A DNA stretch of 37,876 bases, taken from positions 303,252-341,127 of the forward strand of contig NZ_POQS01000004.1 in assembly GCF_002885955.2 (NCBI RefSeq), written 5' to 3'. The position numbers were made by a program, and so were the translations under genes. Source of the stretch: Achromobacter pulmonis. GTDB taxonomy: Bacteria > Pseudomonadota > Gammaproteobacteria > Burkholderiales > Burkholderiaceae_B. Under the pieces are notes generated by a model. The model was not told the DNA's origin, did not search any database, and was given only the letters and a program-made list of their open reading frames with translations. Below, in pieces: positions 7,839 to 16,429 of the stretch (positions are counted from its first letter, which is position 1; every line of letters begins with the position of its first letter).

Positions 7839-8878
7839 GCGGCCAGCGGCACGCTGCACAGGCTTTCCACCAGCGTGCGCCACTGCGTCAGTTGCCGACG
7901 GCCGGGCCGGCGTTCGCCGAAGAACTGCGCGATCAGTTCTCCGGAGCCGGAATACAGCTCCAGCGAAGTGATCCAGCCATCGACGGTGGGCCTGTGCACC
8001 ACCCAGGCCGCCGCGATCGCCTCGGTGTCCAGGTGCAGGTTGAAGGTGGCGTCCAGCACGTTGAACCAGGCGCCGGTGCGGCGCAGCTGCCGCACCGGGC
8101 CGGTATGGATCTGGACCATGCCCCGGTTGCCCACGAAGCACATGATGGACAGCCCCGACTGCGCCGCCGATTCCAGGATGCGCACGACGGATTGCGCGGG
8201 CACGGGCTGCGCCAGGTCGGGGCCGGCGGCGGTCAGCCCGGCCAGGCGCGACACCTTGAACTTGCGCAGCAGCGGAAAGAATTCGTGTATGTCCTGCATG
8301 GCCAGCCAGTCTGCGCGCCATTGCGCCTCATCCGCCACGCTGTCGGCGTTGGCCGCCGGCGCGTAAGGCTCGGGTTCGGGCCATTGCGGCGCGCCCGCAA
8401 AGCGGGCGACCAGCGCGTCATAGGCCGCCGCCGAATCTTCATCGGTGTACACCTTGTGCACGGCCACGCCCTCGCCGTCGAAGAACTGCAGGCTGCGCCT
8501 GCCGTCGCGTTCGACCGCCCAGGCCGACTTCCAGCGCCTGAAGAACATGCGCAGGTCGATGTCAGGCCCCAGCACCATCCCCACCATGTTCTCGGCATGG
8601 ATGTCCTGGTAGACGCCGTGGCGTTCGTGCACGCACCACTCGTTGCGCGTCAGCGCCATGACCCTGCCCAGCGTGCCGAGCTGCCGGAAGATTTCCTGGG
8701 GCACGCCCTGCAGGGCCGTGGCCTTCAGGCCGCCGCAGCCGGCGGCCACCCACTCGGCTTCGGAGACGCCCAGCTCCCGGGCCTGGTCGCGGGCGCGCAG
8801 GCCCGGCCTTGCGGCGGCCAGCGCCTCGTCGCGCGCTCTGAGCGCCTGCGCGCGGGACGTGAAATCGGTATGGCTCAT
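7835..8878 (-). CDS. bhuS: Cytoplasmic heme-handling protein (HemS/ChuX family)
   Basis: A 347-residue HemS/HmuS-family protein built of two similar halves. Each half has the ALTRNEWCVHERHGVY-type or MCFVGNRGMVQIHTG-type segment seen in this family, and the second half has WFNVLDATFNLHLDTEAIAAAW. Family members bind imported heme in the cytoplasm and either traffic it or degrade it to free the iron. It sits between the receptor and the binding-protein genes, as in other hmuRSTUV loci. The ATG at 8878 has a strong GGAGGA ribosome site. Confidence 0.92.
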   Translation of the reverse strand: MSHTDFTSRAQALRARDEALAAARPGLRARDQARELGVSEAEWVAAGCGGLKATALQGVPQEIFRQLGTLGRVMALTRNEWCVHERHGVYQDIHAENMVGMVLGPDIDLRMFFRRWKSAWAVERDGRRSLQFFDGEGVAVHKVYTDEDSAAAYDALVARFAGAPQWPEPEPYAPAANADSVADEAQWRADWLAMQDIHEFFPLLRKFKVSRLAGLTAAGPDLAQPVPAQSVVRILESAAQSGLSIMCFVGNRGMVQIHTGPVRQLRRTGAWFNVLDATFNLHLDTEAIAAAWVVHRPTVDGWITSLELYSGSGELIAQFFGERRPGRRQLTQWRTLVESLCSVPLAA

Positions 8879-8933
8879 GGTGGTCCTCCGACCGATGGAA
8901 CAGGTTGCGCAAGCCGCCGCCGACGGCTCGGGA

Positions 8934-11251
8934 TCAGTACTGGTATATCAGCGAAACACGGGCGCTGCGACCCGATTCGGTCTGCCAATCGATCGGCCGC
9001 GACGACATCCAGGGCGCGCCAGGGCTTTGCACGGTAAGGGCGTCCCAGTACTTCTTGTCGAACAGATTGAAGACGCCCGCCCGCAGCAGCAGCCCCTTCA
9101 CCGCCCCGGGCCGCCAGTACGCCGTCAGGTCGGCCACGCCATAGCCCGGCGCGTAGAAAACCGGCGGCGGGGCTGCCTGGGCCGGGCCCGGCGGACCGCG
9201 GGCTGTTTGGCGCGCAACACCGCGGTCAACAGCGCCTCCAGGCCCCAGGCGTCGCGGCGGTAGCCCACGCCCAGTACCGCCTTCAGCGGCGCCACAGAGG
9301 GCAGCAACGTGCCCGTGTCGGTTTCCTTGCCCACGGCCCAGGCCAGCGAGCCCCAGGCGCGCCAGCCCGGCGCGAACTGCCAGTGGGCGCTGGCGTCCGC
9401 GCCGTAGATGCGCACCCTGGCCCGGTTCTGGGTCGCGTAGATGCCCCATGGGAACGCGCCCGCCCATTCCGGCTTCCACAACGCCGAACCCGGGGTCACC
9501 ACCGCGCTGGCGTCGATGAAGTCGCGGTAGCGGTTGTCGAACCACGACAGCGAGGCGCCCAGCGCGTCGGACCCGAGCCTGGCGCCCAGCTCCCAGCCCC
9601 TGCTGGTCTCGGGTTTCAGGTAGGGGTTGCTCGCGCGCAGCAACGATTCGGGGCCGCCGTAGTTGATGAAGAGCTGCGTGGCGTCGGGCGCCTTGAAACC
9701 GTGCGCGTACTGCGCGTAGAAGCGCAGATGGCGCGCGGCCTTCCAGGTGGCCAGCAGCTTGGGCGAAAGCCGGCCGCCACGGTTGCGCGGCGGCAAGGGG
9801 GACGCGACCGGATTGTGCTGGTAGTCGGTAGTGGACAGCGGCCGCTGCTCGTAACCGTCGTAGCGCAGGGCGGCCAGGATCGTGTAGCGGCCGTCGACGA
9901 AGCTGAATTCGTCCTGCGCCCACACGGCCCATTGCCTGCCGCGGGAGCGGGGCCGATCGGCCTGGTTGGTATGCAGCAGTTCGCAGGATCGCGGGCCGTA
10001 CCTCCTCGGCAGGTCCGGAAGCATTGTCGGGCAGTTGTCGTAGCCGCTGGAATTCTGGCTGGACTGGCTGCTGCGCCATTCGGCGCCCAGCGTCCACAAC
10101 TGCGCCACGGCGTCGTGGGCAATGCGCGCGGTGGCTTCGGCGCTGGCCCCGAATTGCGCCAGCCAGGTGCTATTGCGACGGCCATAAGGGCCGTTGGGGA
10201 ATCCGTAGCCTATCGGGTCGCCCGGCTTGAGGTAGGCGCGGCGATCGACGCTGCGCAAGCCGTCGGCCGAGTGCACCAGGTGCTGGCGCTGCCAGTAGAC
10301 GAGGACGCTTGCGGTATCGACCAGGCCGCCGGCCGCCGGCGCCTGATAGGAATAATCGAACGACACGCGCTGGCGTTGCGTCTGCCTGCGGTTGCGTTTT
10401 TCGCCGAGTTCGTACTTGGTGCCGGGTCCCTGGTCCGAGCGGCTGTCGATGTCGGTGTTGCGCTTGAAGAATTCGCCCGTCAGGCCGGCCCGGTGCCCGC
10501 CTTCGAAGCGCTGCTGCAGCTTGAGCAGGAGACTGCGCTGCCGGTGATTCGCGGGGTCGGGTCTGTCGCGATCGGGGCCGTAGCCGCCGACTTCGCCACG
10601 GTTATCGCGTTCGTGGCTTTCGCGCTGCCGCGCCAGCACGAGCCACAAGGTGTTGCTGCGGATGCGGCCGGCCAGCGCCGCGCTGCCTGTCCAGCCGGTG
10701 TCGGCGGAATCGTGGCCCGCCCCGGCCTGCCCGCCGAAGTCCCTGCCGCCGCGCAGCAGGTCGGAGGGATCGAGCGTGTACATATTGACGACGCCGCCAA
10801 ATGCGCCGGAACCGCCGCCGCTGGCGTCGGCGCCGCGCGCGACGTCCAGCCGCGCAAGGCTGTTGAAATCCACCGCTTCCAGTCCGCCCTTCACTTCGCG
10901 CACGCCGTCGTCCAGCCACGGCAGGCGGATGCCGTCCACCCGCGTCAGCACGCGGTCCTGGTCCAGGCCGCGGATATTGATGCTGTGGTTCTGGCGATTG
11001 AAGCTCACGCCCGGCTCGGCGCGCCTGCCCAGATCGGTCCAGTCCTGGATTTGCAGATCGTCCAGGCGCTCGCGGCTGCTGCGGGTTTCCCAGGCGGGCG
11101 CGGCTTCTACGCCCTCGCCCTCCACGATGACGGGCGCGAACTGCCGCAAGGCGTCCGCGTTCTGGGCCAATGCGCCGGCGCTTGCGGCCGATAGCAGCGC
11201 CGTAGCGGCGAGTCGGAAGCCGCTCGCGCGGCCTGCGGGAAAGTAAGCCAT
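8934..11251 (-). pseudogene. bhuR: TonB-dependent outer-membrane heme receptor, frameshifted near its 3' end
   Basis: Signal peptide, TonB-box-like APVIVEGE, a plug domain (INIRGLDQDRVLTRVDGIRLPW) and a beta-barrel. The heme-receptor box is FKAP followed by NPYLKPE about 19 residues later; the residues between contain no His. The frame opened at 11251 drifts near 9182-9212 into unrelated sequence ending at 9125. A neighbouring frame carries the expected tail: APGYGVADLTAYWRPG, LRAGVFNLFDKKYWD and a terminal VSLIYQY with the aromatic last residue barrel insertion requires. The 2318-base span fits an intact 772-residue protein minus one base, perhaps one C lost in a short C run. If real, the receptor is probably inactive; an assembly error is the alternative. 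No N-terminal signalling (STN) domain is present. Confidence 0.8.
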
Positions 11252-11270
11252 GGTCGTCCTCTTGATCCAC

Positions 11271-11288
11271 GAGGCAAAAACATGCCTC
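11271..11288. repeat. 6-bp inverted repeat in the hurR-bhuR gap
   Basis: GAGGCA and TGCCTC flank a six-base loop, within the 36 bases between the hurR stop and the bhuR start. In the mRNA it would form a small hairpin just ahead of the bhuR ribosome site (AGAGGACG) and could affect bhuR translation. It is short enough to be chance. Confidence 0.3.
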
Positions 11289-11584
11289 TAGAGACCATGA
11301 CCGTCGGCGGGCCCGAACCGGCCACGGCGGCCCAGCGTCGCCATGCCCACAGCAGGCGGAATCAGTCCGAAACGCGCGTACACGCGCTGCGCGCGCTGCC
11401 AGGCATGTTCGTGCTCGGCCCTGCTGGCCCGCCACCGGCAGCAGGCCAGCCAGTCGGCCTGCGTGGCCCGCGGCGAGCTCAGGCGCAGCAGCCAGCGCGC
11501 GGCCTGGCGCGCCACGCGGCGCGGCACCGCCGGCAGTTCGCCCGCGGTTTCGCGCAGTGCGTTCAGGCCGCCGCCATGATGCAT
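11288..11584 (-). CDS. hurR: Truncated FecR-like anti-sigma factor / sigma regulator
   Basis: Only 98 residues. Residues about 20-70 (RVARQAARWLLRLSS, then WLACCRWRASRAEHEHAWQRA) match the cytoplasmic DUF4880 domain of FecR-type regulators, which binds the partner sigma factor. Family members are normally about 300 residues, with one membrane segment and a periplasmic domain that touches the outer-membrane receptor. None of that is here: the frame ends at GRFGPADGHGL, 36 bases before bhuR. The start overlaps the hurI end by 22 bases, as expected for a coupled sigma/anti-sigma pair. Either a large internal deletion has occurred or this lineage keeps only the sigma-binding domain, which in FecR studies is the part that activates the sigma factor. 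Confidence 0.7.
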   Translation of the reverse strand: MHHGGGLNALRETAGELPAVPRRVARQAARWLLRLSSPRATQADWLACCRWRASRAEHEHAWQRAQRVYARFGLIPPAVGMATLGRRGRFGPADGHGL

Positions 11585-12072
11585 TGTTCGAGCCCCTTGG
11601 CCACGTAGCGGCGCACCGAACGCAGGGACACATTGAGCCTGGCCGCGATTTCGTGGTGGCTGCGGCCTTCGAGCTGCGCCATCAGAAAGGCCTGGCGCAC
11701 CGGCGCGGACAGGCCCGCCAGCATGTCGTCGATGTCCTGCAGCGCCTGCAGCACGATCGCGCGCTGCTCGGCGGACGGAGCCGCCTGATCGGGCAGCAGC
11801 GCCAGGGCCTCGAAATAGGCCTGCTCCACCGAGCGGCGCCGGTGATGGTTGATGAGCAGGCGGCCGGCGACCGTGGTCAGGTAGGCGCGCGGCTCGCGCA
11901 GCGCGCCCACCTCGTGGCGGTGCCGCAGCACGCGCACGAAGGTGTCCTGCGCCAGATCGGCGGCGTCGCAAGCATTGCCCAGCCGGCTCCCCAGCCAGCC
12001 GCGCAACCAGCCATGATGCGCGCGATACAGGAGGTGGACGGCGTCGCTCGGGCCGGGTACGGGATTCAGCAC
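11563..12072 (-). CDS. hurI: ECF sigma factor of the heme uptake locus
   Basis: A 169-residue FecI-type extracytoplasmic-function sigma factor. Region 2 contains DAADLAQDTFVRVL and ALREPRAYLTTVAGRLLINHHRR; region 4 has VRQAFLMAQLEGRSHHEIAARLNVSLRSVRRYVAKGLEQC. It should direct RNA polymerase to the bhuR promoter when heme is available. I start it at GTG 12072 because an AAGGAG ribosome site lies just upstream; longer starts would run through the Fur-type site. It is the first gene of the heme locus and is probably repressed by Fur when iron is plentiful. Confidence 0.9.
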   Translation of the reverse strand: MLNPVPGPSDAVHLLYRAHHGWLRGWLGSRLGNACDAADLAQDTFVRVLRHRHEVGALREPRAYLTTVAGRLLINHHRRRSVEQAYFEALALLPDQAAPSAEQRAIVLQALQDIDDMLAGLSAPVRQAFLMAQLEGRSHHEIAARLNVSLRSVRRYVAKGLEQCIMAAA

Positions 12073-12098
12073 GTCAGGCTCCTTGATGCTTGATTTAC

Positions 12099-12118
12099 GA
12101 ATAACAATCAATCTCATT
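12099..12118. promoter_or_regulatory. Fur-type box upstream of hurI
   Basis: Read on the minus strand the site is AATGAGATTGATTGTTATTC, a succession of degenerate NAT(A/T)AT hexamers typical of Fur sites in betaproteobacteria. It lies 27-46 bases upstream of the hurI start, where a repressor would block transcription. The match to the 19-bp consensus is partial (about 10 positions in my hand alignment). The AT-rich sequence stands out from the GC-rich surroundings. Confidence 0.6.
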
Positions 12119-12213
12119 CTAGAGCCGCCGAACCGAGCCGCGCGCCGCATCGGTCGGAGATATGATGGGGACAGATTTCGCCGTCCCGACGGCCTCATGC
12201 AAAGGCGGGTTCC

Positions 12214-12681
12214 ATGCTTTATAGCGCGCTCAAGTTCGTCCATGTCATGGCCGTGATTCTCTGGGTCGGCGGCATGCTGTTCGCCCACTGTTTCCTGCGT
12301 CCCGCCGTCGCCCGGCTGGAGCCGCCCGTGCGCCTGCCGCTGATGGCCTCGGTGCTCGGGCCCTTCCTGAACGCCGTGCTGGGGGCCATCGTGCTGATCC
12401 TGTTGTCGGGCGTCGCCATGATCGGCCAGGAAGCGTCCCAGGCGGCGCAGACGGGCGGCGCCTTCTTCATGCCGCGCAGCTGGACGGCGATGGCCGCGGG
12501 CGGCCTGGTCATGATGGCCATCTATACCTACATCCGGGCCGCCCTGTACCCGCGGCTGAACGCGGCCGTGGCGCGCTCGGACTGGCCCGCCGCCGGCGCG
12601 GCCCTGGGCGGCGTGCGCCGCTGGGTGGGCGTGAACCTGCTGCTGGGCATCGCCATCGTCGCCATCGTCTTTCTGGGCTAG
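12214..12681 (+). CDS. CopD-like integral membrane protein
   Basis: A 155-residue protein with about four membrane segments: one beginning SALKFVHVMAVILWVGGMLF, then one around VLGAIVLILLSGVAMIG, one around WTAMAAGGLVMMAIYTYI, and a last one ending LGIAIVAIVFLG. The FVHVMAVILWVGGMLF pattern with a His in the first segment is seen in CopD-family and related small membrane proteins, whose roles range from copper handling to heme-linked functions. AGGCGGGT lies upstream of the ATG. It is divergent from hurI across about 140 bases, but I see no direct evidence that it serves heme uptake. Confidence 0.75.
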   Translation: MLYSALKFVHVMAVILWVGGMLFAHCFLRPAVARLEPPVRLPLMASVLGPFLNAVLGAIVLILLSGVAMIGQEASQAAQTGGAFFMPRSWTAMAAGGLVMMAIYTYIRAALYPRLNAAVARSDWPAAGAALGGVRRWVGVNLLLGIAIVAIVFLG

Positions 12682-12803
12682 TGCGCTGCCATCGGCCTAG
12701 CGGGGGCTGGCATCGGGATTCTTTTGTTTGCTGCAATATGCATTACATCCGCGCGCCGCACACTGCGGATGCCTCTCACGGCCTGCCGCCCAAAGGAATC
12801 CCC

Positions 12804-13667
12804 ATGATCAAGCGCGTGTTCTTCAAGCTGGCCGCTTTCGGCCTGTTCGCCTCCACGTCCGCCGCGCACGCCGCGGCGCCCATCGACAACAGCGCGCTGG
12901 ACCAGCCCGGGTTCCGCGAACACAAGGCCACCTACGGCGTGGTCTACCGCCTGCCCCAGGACGTCAATGCGGTACTGGACGCCAAGATCCGGCCCACGCT
13001 CAAGGCCGATCTGCTCAAGCTGGGCCTGAAGACCGAAGCCGACACGCCCAACATGCCGCACGTGACCGTGGTGCACATCCACAGCGCCGATCCGTCCACG
13101 CCGGCCCGCATGCTCAAGGCCCTGCCCAAGCCGCCGGCGCCGCTGCAGGTGACGCTGAAGAACTTCTACCCCACCGAAGCCGCCAAGGGCGCCGGCCATC
13201 CGTGGTGGCTGGACCTGGGCGTGGTCAAGAGCGGCCAGGGCTTCGAGGACATGATGCGCTACAACACCGTGGCCACCGCCGCGTTGGCGCCGCTGCGCGA
13301 CGGCCCGCTGCCGCGCGTCACCGGCCCGGTCTACGCCAAGATGGGCGACGCCGGCAAGGAACTGGTCAAGTCCGTGGGCGTGAGCGGCGTGAACGTCATG
13401 AAGGACGGCCAGGAGGTGCGCGCGCATAACCCGCACACCACCCTGGTCTACAGCATGGCGCAGTACGACGCCCGGCTGCAGGAGGCCATGGCGCAGGAGG
13501 CCGCCAAGTTCAACGCCGTGCTGCCCGACGGCATCCCCGCCACGTTCAAGGACGTGTCCATCGTCGAGATCGGCTTCGCCGGCAACGTGGTGCGCGAGAT
13601 CTACCGCGTCAGCCTGGAAGACGGCTCGGTGCTGGACGTGGCCAGCGGCAAGCCGGCAAGCCGCTGA
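12804..13667 (+). CDS. Exported protein with paired HxT motifs, 2H-phosphoesterase-like
   Basis: A 287-residue protein with a clear signal peptide (basic MIKR, hydrophobic core, AHAAAP cleavage region), so probably periplasmic. Two widely spaced HxT motifs are visible: His86-Val-Thr88 in MPHVTVVHIHS and His211-Thr-Thr213 in NPHTTLVYSM. Two HxT motifs about 125 residues apart, each in a hydrophobic strand, define the 2H phosphoesterase superfamily (LigT/cyclic phosphodiesterase type). No EC number can be assigned. The start is the ATG at 12804, with AAAGGA upstream. It precedes the WYL regulator gene but is separated from it by an operator-like palindrome. Confidence 0.7.
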   Translation: MIKRVFFKLAAFGLFASTSAAHAAAPIDNSALDQPGFREHKATYGVVYRLPQDVNAVLDAKIRPTLKADLLKLGLKTEADTPNMPHVTVVHIHSADPSTPARMLKALPKPPAPLQVTLKNFYPTEAAKGAGHPWWLDLGVVKSGQGFEDMMRYNTVATAALAPLRDGPLPRVTGPVYAKMGDAGKELVKSVGVSGVNVMKDGQEVRAHNPHTTLVYSMAQYDARLQEAMAQEAAKFNAVLPDGIPATFKDVSIVEIGFAGNVVREIYRVSLEDGSVLDVASGKPASR

Positions 13668-13691
13668 AACGCCGGGGCGGCGCGGCCCCGG

Positions 13692-13714
13692 ATGCTGCCA
13701 TTTCGTGGCAGCAT
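13692..13714. promoter_or_regulatory. Operator-like palindrome upstream of the WYL regulator gene
   Basis: ATGCTGCCA-TTTCG-TGGCAGCAT is a perfect 9-bp inverted repeat with a 5-bp spacer, ending 29 bases before the regulator start. Its core CTGCCA-N5-TGGCAG (13695-13711) recurs with one change ahead of the VOC gene (14443-14459). The shared core and spacing suggest that the regulator encoded between them binds both sites. No T-run follows, so it is unlikely to be a terminator for the preceding gene. Confidence 0.6.
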
Positions 13715-13743
13715 TACGTAATCCCGGCCCGTCCGCCCGCCCC

Positions 13744-14436
13744 ATGTCCCGCACCGCCCGCCTCCTCGATCTGCTGCAGACGCTGCGCTGCCATCGCCGC
13801 CCCGTCAGCGGCCGCCAGTTGGCCGCCGACCTGGGCGTCAGCATCCGCACCCTGTACCGCGACATCGCCACGCTGCAATCGCAGGGCGCCGAGATCGAGG
13901 GCGAGCCGGGCGTGGGCTACGTGCTGCGGCCCGGCTTCATGCTGCCGCCGCTGATGTTCAGCACCGAGGAAATCGAGGCCCTGGTGCTGGGCACCCGCTG
14001 GGTCGCGGGCCGCGCCGATCCCCGGCTGGCGCAGGCCGCCAGCAACGCGCTGGCCAAGATCGGCGCGGTGCTGCCGGCGGAACTGCGCGACGGGCTGGAC
14101 GCCATCCCGCTGCTGGTCGGCCCCAGCATGATGACCGTGGTCGACCGCGTGGACCTGTCGCTGATCCGCCAGGCCATCCGCGACGAACGCAAGATCGACA
14201 TCAGCTACCGCGACGACAAGGGCGCGGATTCGGCGCGCGTGATCTGGCCGTTCGCGCTGGGCTTTTTCGACAGCGTGCGCATCGTCATGGCCTGGTGCGA
14301 GCTGCGCCAGGATTTCCGCCATTTCCGCACCGACCGCATCGCCGCGCTGACGCCCGGCCCGCGCTATCCCAAGCGCCGCCATGCGTTGCTCAAGGAGTGG
14401 CGCGCGATCGAGCGCGGCCGCAGCCGGGCGGCTTGA
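13744..14436 (+). CDS. YafY-type regulator with HTH and WYL domains
   Basis: A 230-residue transcription regulator. Residues 1-65 are an HTH_11/DeoR-like DNA-binding domain (SGRQLAADLGVSIRTLYRDI, then GAEIEGEPGVGYVLRPGFML). From about residue 130 there is a WYL effector domain, with SYRDDKGADSARVIWPFALG and an RTDRIAAL-type tail. WYL domains sense nucleic acid or small ligands in some systems. In this subfamily the gene commonly neighbours a VOC/glyoxalase gene, as here. Operators ahead of both genes suggest autoregulation plus control of its neighbour. Confidence 0.88.
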   Translation: MSRTARLLDLLQTLRCHRRPVSGRQLAADLGVSIRTLYRDIATLQSQGAEIEGEPGVGYVLRPGFMLPPLMFSTEEIEALVLGTRWVAGRADPRLAQAASNALAKIGAVLPAELRDGLDAIPLLVGPSMMTVVDRVDLSLIRQAIRDERKIDISYRDDKGADSARVIWPFALGFFDSVRIVMAWCELRQDFRHFRTDRIAALTPGPRYPKRRHALLKEWRAIERGRSRAA

Positions 14437-14440
14437 ACAC

Positions 14441-14461
14441 TACTGCCAAAAACTGACAGTA
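14441..14461. promoter_or_regulatory. Operator-like palindrome upstream of the VOC gene
   Basis: TACTGCCA-AAAAC-TGACAGTA is an inverted repeat with a single mismatch and a 5-bp spacer, the same architecture as 13692-13714. It ends about 40 bases before the VOC gene start. A second, overlapping short repeat, GACAG-N5-CTGTC (14455-14469), may extend the site. Confidence 0.55.
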
Positions 14462-14502
14462 CCGCTGTCTAAGATGAGCGCGTCACTCACCTGGAGCGCA
14501 TC

Positions 14503-14925
14503 ATGTCCGACACCAATTTCGTCATCCTCTATGTGGACAAGCCGGCCGCCAGCGCCGCGTTCTACAGCGCGCTGCTGCAGCGCCCGCCGATCGAAAGCTC
14601 GCCCACCTTCGCGCTGTTCGCGCTGGATTCCGGCCTGATGCTGGGCCTGTGGTCGCGCCATACCGTGGAGCCCGCCGCCGCCGGGCGCGGCGGCGCCTCG
14701 GAACTGGCGTTCACCGTGCCGGACGCCGACACGCTGGACCGCCGCCACCTGGACTGGAGCCTGCGCGGCCTGCCCATCCTGCAGCCGCCCACCGACATGG
14801 ACTTCGGCCGCACCTTCGTCGCGCTGGACCCCGACGGCCACCGGCTGCGGGTGTTCGCGCCGGCGCCGCAGGAACCGGCCGCCGCCGCGCCGGCGGGCGG
14901 CGCAGACCGCCTGGCGCACGCCTGA
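14503..14925 (+). CDS. VOC-family (glyoxalase/bleomycin-resistance fold) protein
   Basis: A 140-residue protein of the vicinal oxygen chelate fold. The opening NFVILYVDKPAASAAFYSAL is the first beta-alpha-beta module with the substrate-pairing motif, and FGRTFVALDPDGHRLRVFAP is the closing strand of the second. The function of this subgroup is not established; members include metal-dependent isomerases, dioxygenases and drug-binding proteins. CTGGAG lies ahead of the ATG. It is probably controlled by the WYL regulator immediately upstream. Confidence 0.85.
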   Translation: MSDTNFVILYVDKPAASAAFYSALLQRPPIESSPTFALFALDSGLMLGLWSRHTVEPAAAGRGGASELAFTVPDADTLDRRHLDWSLRGLPILQPPTDMDFGRTFVALDPDGHRLRVFAPAPQEPAAAAPAGGADRLAHA

Positions 14926-14939
14926 AGCGACCCGTCCCG

Positions 14940-16346
14940 TCAGGCGCCCGGCTGGCGCGAGGGCAGCGCCGCCGGCGCGGCGCGCTTGCGCAGCAACAGC
15001 CCGTAGGCCCCCGCCAGGATCAGCAGGAACGGCACGCCGAACACCAGCGTCATCTTGAATACGCCGGTGAAGTACGTGGTGCCCAGAATGGCCAGCATGG
15101 CGGCCGCGCCCAGCAGCGTCAGCACCGGAAAGCCCGGCATGCGGAACGACAGCGGCGCGCCGCCGTCGCGGGCCCAGCGCCGCCGGAAGAAGTAATGCGT
15201 CACGAAGATCATCATCCACGTGAACAAGGCGCCGAACATCGAAATCGCCATCATCAGCGTGAACGCGGTTTCGGGATACAGCACGTTCAGCACCGCCGCG
15301 ATGGCGATGCCGCTGGTCGACACCAGCAGCGCATTGAGCGGCGTGCCGCTGCGCGACAGACGCCCCAGCGCCGCCGGCGCATGGCCGGCGCGCGACAAAC
15401 TGAACATCATGCGCGTGGTGATGTAGAGCTGGCTGTTCATGGCCGACAGCGCCGCCACCAGCACGATGAAATTGATGACGTCGGCCGCGCCCGGAATGCC
15501 CAGCGACTGCATCACCTTCACGAAGGGGCTGCCGCCCTTGCCGGCCTCGTCCCAGGGCACGATGGCCAGGATCAGCGCCAGCGTCAGCAGGTAGAACACC
15601 ACCAGGCGCGCGATGGTGGCGCGAAAGGCCTGCTTGACCGCGCGTTCGGGGTCCTCGGCCTCGCCCGCGGCCACCGCGATCATCTCCACGCTCAGGTAGC
15701 TGAAGATCGAAATCACCACCGCGATCCACATGCCCCAGACGCCGTTCGGGAAGAAACCGCCATGCGAGGTGTACAGCGCCGCGCCGTACTGGGGCTCGCC
15801 CCAGACCACGTAGGCGCCCAGGATGATGAAGGCCACGATGGCGCTGACCTTGACGGTCGAGAACCAGTACTCCACGGTGCCGAACGCCTTGACGCTCATG
15901 GCGTTCACGCAGATCAGCAGCGCCGAGAACAGGCAGACCCACTGCCAGCCGGGCACGCCCGGGAACCAGAGCTTCATGTATTCGGCCACGGCGGTGACCT
16001 CGGTGCCCACCGCCAGCACCACGCAGGACCAGTACGCGTAGCGCACCAGGAAGCCGGCCAGCGGGCCGATGTAGTGTTCGGCATAGGCCCCGAAGGAACC
16101 CGAGGTGGAATGCGCCACCGTCATTTCCGCCAGGCAGCCCATCAGCAGCAGCGTGATCACCCCGCCGATGGCGTAGCTGAGGATCACGCTGGGACCGGCG
16201 AAGCCGATGGCGAACTTGCTGCCCAGAAACAGCCCCGTGCCGATCGCGCCCCCGATGGCGATCATGCTCATCTGCCCCGAGGTCAAGCGCCGCTTGAGCC
16301 CCTGTTCGCGTTCGGCGATGCGGCCGAATCCCTGTTGTTGCGGCAT
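14940..16346 (-). CDS. APC-family amino acid permease
   Basis: A 468-residue inner-membrane permease with about twelve hydrophobic segments. The N-terminal motif RRLTSGQMSMIAIGGAIGTG is the amino acid transporter family signature, and SGSFGAYAEHYIGPLAGF follows. It resembles the GABA permease/AnsP/aromatic-permease group (AAT family). Strong AAGGAGGAG precedes the ATG. It lies 83 bases downstream of kynU on the same strand, which suggests that the substrate is tryptophan, kynurenine or a related aromatic (inference from position only). Confidence 0.88.
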   Translation of the reverse strand: MPQQQGFGRIAEREQGLKRRLTSGQMSMIAIGGAIGTGLFLGSKFAIGFAGPSVILSYAIGGVITLLLMGCLAEMTVAHSTSGSFGAYAEHYIGPLAGFLVRYAYWSCVVLAVGTEVTAVAEYMKLWFPGVPGWQWVCLFSALLICVNAMSVKAFGTVEYWFSTVKVSAIVAFIILGAYVVWGEPQYGAALYTSHGGFFPNGVWGMWIAVVISIFSYLSVEMIAVAAGEAEDPERAVKQAFRATIARLVVFYLLTLALILAIVPWDEAGKGGSPFVKVMQSLGIPGAADVINFIVLVAALSAMNSQLYITTRMMFSLSRAGHAPAALGRLSRSGTPLNALLVSTSGIAIAAVLNVLYPETAFTLMMAISMFGALFTWMMIFVTHYFFRRRWARDGGAPLSFRMPGFPVLTLLGAAAMLAILGTTYFTGVFKMTLVFGVPFLLILAGAYGLLLRKRAAPAALPSRQPGA

Positions 16347-16429
16347 AGTCTCCTCCTTGTACTGCGCTCTCTATCTGGATACAGGGCCTTTGCGGCCCGC
16401 GCTCGGATCTGTCGCTGCCGTGTCCCGGT

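Noticed and set aside
14455..14469. GACAG-N5-CTGTC as a separate operator
   Set aside because: It overlaps the better-supported CTGCCA-N5-TGACAG site; kept only as a possible extension.
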